From contig CAYLKS010000065.1 in assembly GCA_964384205.1 (NCBI GenBank), forward strand, positions 1 to 15,591: 15,591 nt of DNA. Reading direction: 5' to 3'. Under the pieces are notes generated by a model, which saw only the letters and a program-made list of their open reading frames with translations, did not search any database and was not told where the DNA came from. Made by a program: the position numbers and the translations under genes. The first letter of the stretch is position 1. Each line of letters begins with the position of its first letter. Of the stretch, positions 7,725-13,497 are shown in pieces. Source of the DNA: CAYLKS01 sp964384205 [NCBI: uncultured bacterium] (GTDB lineage: Bacteria > JAGOEH01).

Positions 7725-7758
7725 AAAAACCTGGTGTATATTACGCCAGGTTTTTTTT
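7725..7758 (+). terminator. intrinsic terminator after the 419-aa gene
   Basis: ACCTGGTGTA (7729-7738) pairs with TACGCCAGGT (7742-7751) around a TAT loop, a 10-bp stem with one G-U pair. It is extended by AAAA/TTTT and followed by eight T residues (7751-7758). It starts 6 bases after the stop codon and is the only clear intrinsic terminator in the window. Confidence 0.92.
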
Positions 7759-7780
7759 AAATAATCAACTTTAATTGAAA

Positions 7781-7828
7781 AAGGAGGATTGCGCAATTTC
7801 TACAAATAGTTAATAGCGCAAAAAAACA
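7781..7828 (+). promoter_or_regulatory. Shine-Dalgarno bridged to its start by a hairpin
   Basis: A consensus AAGGAGG (7781-7787) is followed only 41 bases later by the ATG at 7829. Between them TTGCGC (7789-7794) pairs with GCGCAA (7816-7821); past an A-A mismatch, ATT/AAT (7796-7798 with 7812-7814) extends the stem. Removing the hairpin leaves one base plus seven (AAAAACA), an effective spacing of 8 bases. Stops in frame at 7811 exclude a start closer to the Shine-Dalgarno, and no other purine-rich site precedes the ATG. T4 gene 38 is a known case of such hairpin-assisted spacing. Confidence 0.7.
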
Positions 7829-8662
7829 ATGGGTGGTTTTTTAAGTAATTATTTAGAAAGTAAAGTTTCTAAACTTACAGAAAATTTTTTAACGAAAATT
7901 TTTAACGATAACGAAAGTAGTATTAATCAAGATCAATATACTGTTATGGATTATATAAATTCTGTTTATAAAGATTCTGAAGGATATTTGAGGTATTTTT
8001 ATAAACAATTTTATAAAGATTATAATCCAGATATTAATGGTTTTATACTTTTATTTATGATTCCTCCTGATTTAAGTGGTTTTAAAAAAATGTATAATGA
8101 GTTGTATGGAGATTTTTCATTTTTTTCAGAAGTTCAAAATTTTTTTACTTTTTCAGCAGTTGATTTTACACCCCCATCTGTTCAAGTTAATAGTGAAAAG
8201 ATTTTATCAAGAAGTGGTGGTATTCCTTATGCGACGGAAGTTACAAATACAGATCAATGTAGTATAACTTTTATTGAAAATTCAAAAATTGATATTTATC
8301 ATTTTCATAGAGTTTGGATAAATTATATTCAAGCAGTTTTAGAAGGTTTAATTCATCCAAGTGAAGAATATTTAGATAAAAGTAACAATCGTTTATTTGG
8401 AGCGATTGATTATGCTTCATCATTGTATGTTGTTAAATATTTACCTAATTTGAATAAAATTTTATTGATTGGAAAATGTATAGGTATTTTTCCACAACTT
8501 TTACCTGGAAAGGAACTTTTCGGTCAAAGAACATCTAATGAATTAACAACACTTCCAATTAATTATTTCTGTCCGCTTTATAGAGAAGCTACTTGGAGAG
8601 AAGGTAATGTTGATAATTGGATTTTTAAAGAGTTTAATGATTTAGTGAAAACAAAATTTTAA
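7829..8662 (+). CDS. tail-tube-fold protein, gp19/gp54-like (tentative)
   Basis: This 277-aa protein starts at ATG 7829, the first start after in-frame stops. After a helical N-terminus, residues 71-165 resemble the tube-fold proteins of contractile tails: a hydrophobic strand (GFILLFMIPP), a segment ending FTPPSVQVNSEKILSRSGG, a strand pair (TEVTNTDQCSITFIENSKI) and then an aromatic helix, DIYHFHRVWINYIQAV. T4 gp19, gp48 and gp54 share this order of a strand pair then a helix with F/W residues. A late beta segment (LPINYFCPLYREATW) also fits. Its position just before a gp6-like wedge gene suggests a baseplate-tube junction or tube-initiator protein. The match is by pattern, so another baseplate protein is possible. 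It is the first gene after the terminator and has the unusual hairpin-bridged ribosome binding site. Confidence 0.6.
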   Translation: MGGFLSNYLESKVSKLTENFLTKIFNDNESSINQDQYTVMDYINSVYKDSEGYLRYFYKQFYKDYNPDINGFILLFMIPPDLSGFKKMYNELYGDFSFFSEVQNFFTFSAVDFTPPSVQVNSEKILSRSGGIPYATEVTNTDQCSITFIENSKIDIYHFHRVWINYIQAVLEGLIHPSEEYLDKSNNRLFGAIDYASSLYVVKYLPNLNKILLIGKCIGIFPQLLPGKELFGQRTSNELTTLPINYFCPLYREATWREGNVDNWIFKEFNDLVKTKF

Positions 8663-8687
8663 TCGACAACCTTACAACTAAAAAAAC

Positions 8688-8742
8688 AGCGTTTCCTCCC
8701 CATGGCTAAAACCAGGGGTTTCCACGTTTGAGGAGATTTTTG
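8688..8742 (+). promoter_or_regulatory. conserved leader C: hairpin plus Shine-Dalgarno
   Basis: This is the best-formed of the four leaders. CCCC (8698-8701) pairs with GGGG (8715-8718); past a bulged A, TGG (8703-8705) pairs with CCA (8712-8714) around the loop CTAAAA. An outer pairing AGCGT/ACGTT (8688-8692 with 8724-8728) is possible. The tail reads GGTTTCCACG, TTTGAGGAG (GAGGAG at 8730-8735), then ATTTTTG touching ATG 8743 with 7-base spacing. Confidence 0.78.
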
Positions 8743-11655
8743 ATGGATTTTAAACCTAAAACTCCTGAAGAGTTTATTAATTATTATTTTGAAGCTTTGC
8801 GAGATTTATTAGGCGTTTACAGTGTGCAAGTTAATAAAGTTGGATTCATTGGTTTTCTAATGAATGTTTTGGGTCATACAAATTATGATTTAAAAAATTA
8901 TTATGATTATTTATTTAAAGAAGCTTTCGTTTCAACTTCTGAAAAAGATTCAAATATCCATTTACATGCTTCTATTTATGGTTATCATCCAGGTTTTGCA
9001 ACAGCATCAGAAGTTTTTGGAGAAATTGAATTAGATTTCAATCTTCTTCCTTCTATACAGTCAAATGTTACAAGAAGAGAAGTTGTTTTAAACAGTATAA
9101 ATTCAAATCTAAAATTTTCAGTGGATAATTTTCGGTTTCAAACACCGGCTGTTTATAAAATGATATATGAGAATGGTATTTACAACACAATTATTATTCG
9201 AGAAGATGGACATCTTCAACAATATCCGGCTTCATCTTCGGTTGTTACTGTTCCAATTTTTGATGCTAAACAATGTTATGATGATGAAATAATTTTTATA
9301 GCTGAAAATTATCCTGCTAATTCTTTTTATCAATATTCATTTGAAATTGATGATGGTTTTTTATCTGATATAACTGTATTTGTTACGAAAAAAAATCAAT
9401 TAATAGAAGAAGAATATCAAGTTAAATTTGTTAAGTTTTTAGAAAAAGGCAATGAAAAAGTAGTTTTTCTAAGAAAATTAACGGCTACATCTTATATGTT
9501 GGAATTAGGTTCAGGAATGTGTGGGGAATGGTTACCTCAAGCAACTGTTCGAATTAAAATGTCAAGAACATATGGTGCAGGAGGGAATTTTTTGAGAGAA
9601 GTTTTGACTTCTCAAACAGATCCTTCACAAATTCAAGTATTTGATTATGGTGAGAATAATAATCTTTTATATTCAACAAATTTAACTGCAAATAAATTAG
9701 TTAATATTACTATTACATCGTCAGAAAACGGTAAAGATTCTTTATTTGGTGTTGATTTACGAGATGATGTTATTAGATATATTCAAACTAGAGAAAATTT
9801 AATAACAGAACTGGATTTTTATAATATAGCAAAAGGATATTTAACGGATTTTCAATTTTTATTTAAAAAAACTAATGTTTTTGATAATATTTTTTATATG
9901 TATAGAGTTTTTCGTGATAAATTTCAGAATGTTTTACCATCAACAAATCATACTATCGAAAAAAGTTTGTTTACAAATTTTTATAAACCGGTATTTATAT
10001 TAAATAATACGGAATTTATAAGTCCTTTTCTTTATAAATTAAATACATTGACAAATCTTATTGAAGGTTACATTATATTCGAAGATTTGTTTGTTTATAT
10101 TGGAAAGATTCAAAATATAAATATGACCGCTACCAATATTCCGCCGTTATATTTCAATTTAAAATATAATAATACTTTGAATGAAACTAAAATACAATTA
10201 AAATCTTATCAAGATATTAGTTCTTTAACATTTAAAATTACAATAAATGATTTACAAATTTATAATCAACTAATGAATTTTATAGATGAAAATACTTTTG
10301 AAATTATTTATTCTAATTTAATATTTGATGAATTTAGTATTAGTATTAAATGTTCTAAAAACACAACTGAATTATTTGAATTTATAACTCCATCTATTAA
10401 ACAAATATATGATGTTACAGATTTAATAGGTATAGTTTGTTATAAATATAATTCTATTGATTATGTTGTTAATATTCCAATTGTTAGTAAAGAAGTTTTT
10501 GATTCAAATGAAGAATATTATTTAACAAAAATTAATAATTATTTAGCTGATGGAAGATTTAGTCAAAATCGTATGATATCAGATAATGTTCAATTTCGTT
10601 TTTTAAATTCTTTTTTAATTGAAAGTCCTTATCTTGAAAATTCTGTATTGCAAAATAATAAAATAATTAACTGTGCTGAAAATTGGTTAGAAGATGTAGT
10701 TTCATATATCAATGAACCTCCATCAACTCCAATGAATGAAGAAAGATTTTTAATTGGAACTTCACCTTCAGGTATTTTTGTTTCACATGAAAATGATATA
10801 GCAACGTGGAATGAAGTTGCTGAAAGAACTGAAATAATATGTAATGATGCTTCAACTTTAGTTGGCGGGGAATACTTTTTTTTATATACACCAACAAATT
10901 CATTTTATGTTTGGTACAATATTGATGGATTATCTACACAACCAGTTGAAATAGGTATAGGTATAGAAATTAATATTTTGTCGTCTGATACTGCTGATGA
11001 AATAGCGATAAAAACTGTTGATGTTTTAAATTTACAAACAGAATTTGAAGTTCACCATCCAAATATTTCAACAATTAATATTGTTAATTCTGTTACAGGT
11101 TCTGTTGCTGATGCTTTAGATAACAATACAGGTTTTACTATTACTGTATTGGAACAGGGTGTTGATGGTCATTATACTTTTTATTCTCCAAACATTAATG
11201 ATGGTGTTTTAGTAGAGTCCTCGCAGATTAGTTATTATTTTAATTCTTCAAATGAATGGACAAAGTTATCATTAACTTTGCCGTTAAAATTATTTATTGA
11301 ATTAGATGTTAACAAAGAATATATAACTTTTAATAATATTAATTTGGAAAGAGAATTAAGAAATATTAAATTTCTCGTAGCAAATTATCTTCAACAAACT
11401 AAAACAGGAACTAGTATAATTTATTATGACTCTCAAATAATTGATTATGTTCACACAGATAAACCTTATATTAAATCAATAAAAGTCACAACAAAAGATA
11501 GCAACGGTAGAATAATTGAAAATGGTATAGAAGTTTTACTGGAAAAAACAATTTTGAATAACTTAATGAAAAACAAATTTAATACTGTTACTTACACACC
11601 AATTTTTTGGTTTTGGGACGTTGATAATATCGACATACAAACTAATATCAATTAA
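8743..11655 (+). CDS. baseplate wedge protein, T4 gp6/baseplate-J-like
   Basis: This 970-aa protein starts at ATG 8743, 7 bases after GAGGAG; the TTG at 8728 is rejected because it overlaps the Shine-Dalgarno. The N-terminus carries the family's typical layout: a helix with NVLGHTNYDLKNYYDYLFKEA (split here as NVLGHTNYDL and KNYYDYLFKEA, residues 41-61), an acidic turn, then HASIYGYHPGFATAS (75-89) followed by beta strands, matching the 'L.Y...Y.....E.......A...GY.P..A..S' pattern of gp6/J proteins. Residues 333-370 (SLFGVDLRDDVIRYIQTREN, then LITELDFYNIAKGY) match the conserved step in which a helix is followed by 'T..DY...A'. In contractile tails gp6 dimers join wedges into the baseplate ring around the hub. 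The C-terminal 500 residues are beta-rich and not recognised, so this protein is longer than T4 gp6 (about 660 aa). It follows the tail-tube-like gene. Confidence 0.78.
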   Translation: MDFKPKTPEEFINYYFEALRDLLGVYSVQVNKVGFIGFLMNVLGHTNYDLKNYYDYLFKEAFVSTSEKDSNIHLHASIYGYHPGFATASEVFGEIELDFNLLPSIQSNVTRREVVLNSINSNLKFSVDNFRFQTPAVYKMIYENGIYNTIIIREDGHLQQYPASSSVVTVPIFDAKQCYDDEIIFIAENYPANSFYQYSFEIDDGFLSDITVFVTKKNQLIEEEYQVKFVKFLEKGNEKVVFLRKLTATSYMLELGSGMCGEWLPQATVRIKMSRTYGAGGNFLREVLTSQTDPSQIQVFDYGENNNLLYSTNLTANKLVNITITSSENGKDSLFGVDLRDDVIRYIQTRENLITELDFYNIAKGYLTDFQFLFKKTNVFDNIFYMYRVFRDKFQNVLPSTNHTIEKSLFTNFYKPVFILNNTEFISPFLYKLNTLTNLIEGYIIFEDLFVYIGKIQNINMTATNIPPLYFNLKYNNTLNETKIQLKSYQDISSLTFKITINDLQIYNQLMNFIDENTFEIIYSNLIFDEFSISIKCSKNTTELFEFITPSIKQIYDVTDLIGIVCYKYNSIDYVVNIPIVSKEVFDSNEEYYLTKINNYLADGRFSQNRMISDNVQFRFLNSFLIESPYLENSVLQNNKIINCAENWLEDVVSYINEPPSTPMNEERFLIGTSPSGIFVSHENDIATWNEVAERTEIICNDASTLVGGEYFFLYTPTNSFYVWYNIDGLSTQPVEIGIGIEINILSSDTADEIAIKTVDVLNLQTEFEVHHPNISTINIVNSVTGSVADALDNNTGFTITVLEQGVDGHYTFYSPNINDGVLVESSQISYYFNSSNEWTKLSLTLPLKLFIELDVNKEYITFNNINLERELRNIKFLVANYLQQTKTGTSIIYYDSQIIDYVHTDKPYIKSIKVTTKDSNGRIIENGIEVLLEKTILNNLMKNKFNTVTYTPIFWFWDVDNIDIQTNIN

Positions 11656-11659
11656 AAAG

Positions 11660-11693
11660 ACCTCACGAAGGTTTACACTTGGGGAGATTTTTG
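11660..11693 (+). promoter_or_regulatory. conserved leader D: short hairpin plus Shine-Dalgarno
   Basis: The most diverged leader. ACCT (11660-11663) pairs with AGGT (11669-11672) around the loop CACGA. It continues GGTTTACACTTGGGGAG, with GGGGAG at 11681-11686, then ATTTTTG touching GTG 11694. The spacing of 7 bases equals that of leaders A and C. It begins 4 bases after the stop of the baseplate gene. Confidence 0.65.
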
Positions 11694-13451
11694 GTGATTA
11701 GAAGAAATACTGTCAAACAAATAGAAACTGAAACCAATAATATTGATATTTATGTTAAAGAATATTATAAATGTAAAATGAATATTTTTTATTTTATTTA
11801 TAATTATGTTTATATTGAAGAGACTGGAGGACGATTTAAATTAACAAATTCTGATTTAAATAAAAAAATGCGTAGAGTGGTTATGATTACAAATCGTTTT
11901 CATAATTGTGTTTTGATGGCTTCGAGACAATTAGGAAAATCAACAATTGCTGCTTGTATTATACTTTGGGCGATGATATTTTTTCCGAAGATTGAATGTG
12001 TTATTTTGAATATGCGAAAACAAGCAGCTTTAAAAAATCTTGATAGAATTAAATTTATTTGGGATAATCTTCCTAGTTGGATGAAAATACCTCGTAAATC
12101 AAAGTCAGATATTAAAACTTATTTTGAATTAATTAATGGATCACGAGTTGATGTTTATTATCCTTCATCAACTCACGATCCATCTACATTAGCACGTTCT
12201 TTAACGATACCAATTTTGTATATTGATGAGGCAGCTTTCATTCATCACATGTCAAAAATTTATGGTTCAGCACAACAAACATTATCAAAAGCTCGTATGC
12301 AAGCTATTAAAAATAACTATCCTTATTTTCAATTAGTAACTTCAACTCCTAATGGTGTATACGGTGATGGTGAATGGTTTTATAAAAGATATACTAATGC
12401 AATAGATTCTGATTTACTTTTTCAAAATACAAATAATGATTTTGAAATTTGGAAAGATTCAGAAATACTTTCAAGTATTATTAATAATTCTAATAGTAAT
12501 TCTTTTATTAAAGTTAAATATCATTGGAAAGAAGACAATACAAAAAATGAAGAATGGTATAAAGAACAATGTAAAGAATTAGATGATGAAAGATTAATTA
12601 ATCAGGAATTAGATTTGATTTTTGTAGGGTCAACATCATGTGTTTTTTCTGATAGTATTTTATCAAAGTTTAAAAAACAATCAAAAATTAATAGTGTTCA
12701 AGTCGGTATGACAGAACTTAATATTTTTACAAATATAGACATTACCGATTATTATTTGATAGGAGTAGATTCTGCATCATCAATTAAAGGTGCTTTTGAT
12801 GCTATTGAAATATTTAGTTTTTCAAATTTTACACAGGTTGCTGAATTACAAATTAAATTAGGTTCATTATCGAAATATGCTGATTTAGTTGAAGAAGTAT
12901 TTCAGTGGTTGTATAAAATTGTTGGTGATAGAATAATTTTATGTATTGAAAATAATTCTATTGGAAAAGCAGTTATTGAAGGTCTTTTAAATAAGGAGTT
13001 CAATTATAGTTCATTCATATATAATGATAAAAAAGATGATAGAGGTATTAACACGAACACTCTAACAAAAGATTTGATGTTTGCTAGATTTTATCAATAT
13101 GTAAAAGATAATCCAAATTGTATTAATTCTGAAGTTTTAATATCTCAACTAGCAACGATTGAAAGAACAAATTCTGGAACGATTAAATCAAAAACATATA
13201 GTGATCTTTTTATGGCGTCTTGTTTTTGTGCTTATGTTCGATCAAAAAAAACATTAGAAATTTTGCCGTTGATAGGAGAAACAAGTTTTCAAAATAATGA
13301 AAAACAATCAAAGCAATTTATAAATCAAATAAAATTAAACAATAATAAAATAGAAACTGATGAAGATAAAATATTAACATCACAGCATGATGCAAATCTT
13401 TTGAATGATTTTACGAATCTCGTTGAATTTTACGCTTTAGAAAATTTTTAA
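11694..13451 (+). CDS. terL: terminase large subunit
   Basis: This 585-aa protein starts at GTG 11694, 7 bases after GGGGAG; the TTG at 11679 is rejected. It is the DNA-packaging motor that cuts concatemers and pumps DNA through the portal. The ATPase domain has Walker A SRQLGKST (residues 77-84, Lys82), Walker B ILYIDE (174-179, Asp178 and catalytic Glu179) and the coupling motif LVTSTPNG (214-221). The RNase H-like nuclease domain has its three acidic metal ligands: Asp359 in GVDSAS, Glu419 in LCIEN and Asp504 in TYSDLFMA. Length and motif spacing fit a full gp17-type terminase with no insertion, intein or frameshift. The small subunit is not adjacent; the genes on either side are a baseplate gene and a large unrecognised protein, unlike the common terS-terL-portal order. 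Confidence 0.97.
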   Translation: MIRRNTVKQIETETNNIDIYVKEYYKCKMNIFYFIYNYVYIEETGGRFKLTNSDLNKKMRRVVMITNRFHNCVLMASRQLGKSTIAACIILWAMIFFPKIECVILNMRKQAALKNLDRIKFIWDNLPSWMKIPRKSKSDIKTYFELINGSRVDVYYPSSTHDPSTLARSLTIPILYIDEAAFIHHMSKIYGSAQQTLSKARMQAIKNNYPYFQLVTSTPNGVYGDGEWFYKRYTNAIDSDLLFQNTNNDFEIWKDSEILSSIINNSNSNSFIKVKYHWKEDNTKNEEWYKEQCKELDDERLINQELDLIFVGSTSCVFSDSILSKFKKQSKINSVQVGMTELNIFTNIDITDYYLIGVDSASSIKGAFDAIEIFSFSNFTQVAELQIKLGSLSKYADLVEEVFQWLYKIVGDRIILCIENNSIGKAVIEGLLNKEFNYSSFIYNDKKDDRGINTNTLTKDLMFARFYQYVKDNPNCINSEVLISQLATIERTNSGTIKSKTYSDLFMASCFCAYVRSKKTLEILPLIGETSFQNNEKQSKQFINQIKLNNNKIETDEDKILTSQHDANLLNDFTNLVEFYALENF

Positions 13452-13497
13452 AAGAATAAAGTAAATTTGTAAGAAGTTTAGTAGGAGGTAAATACCA

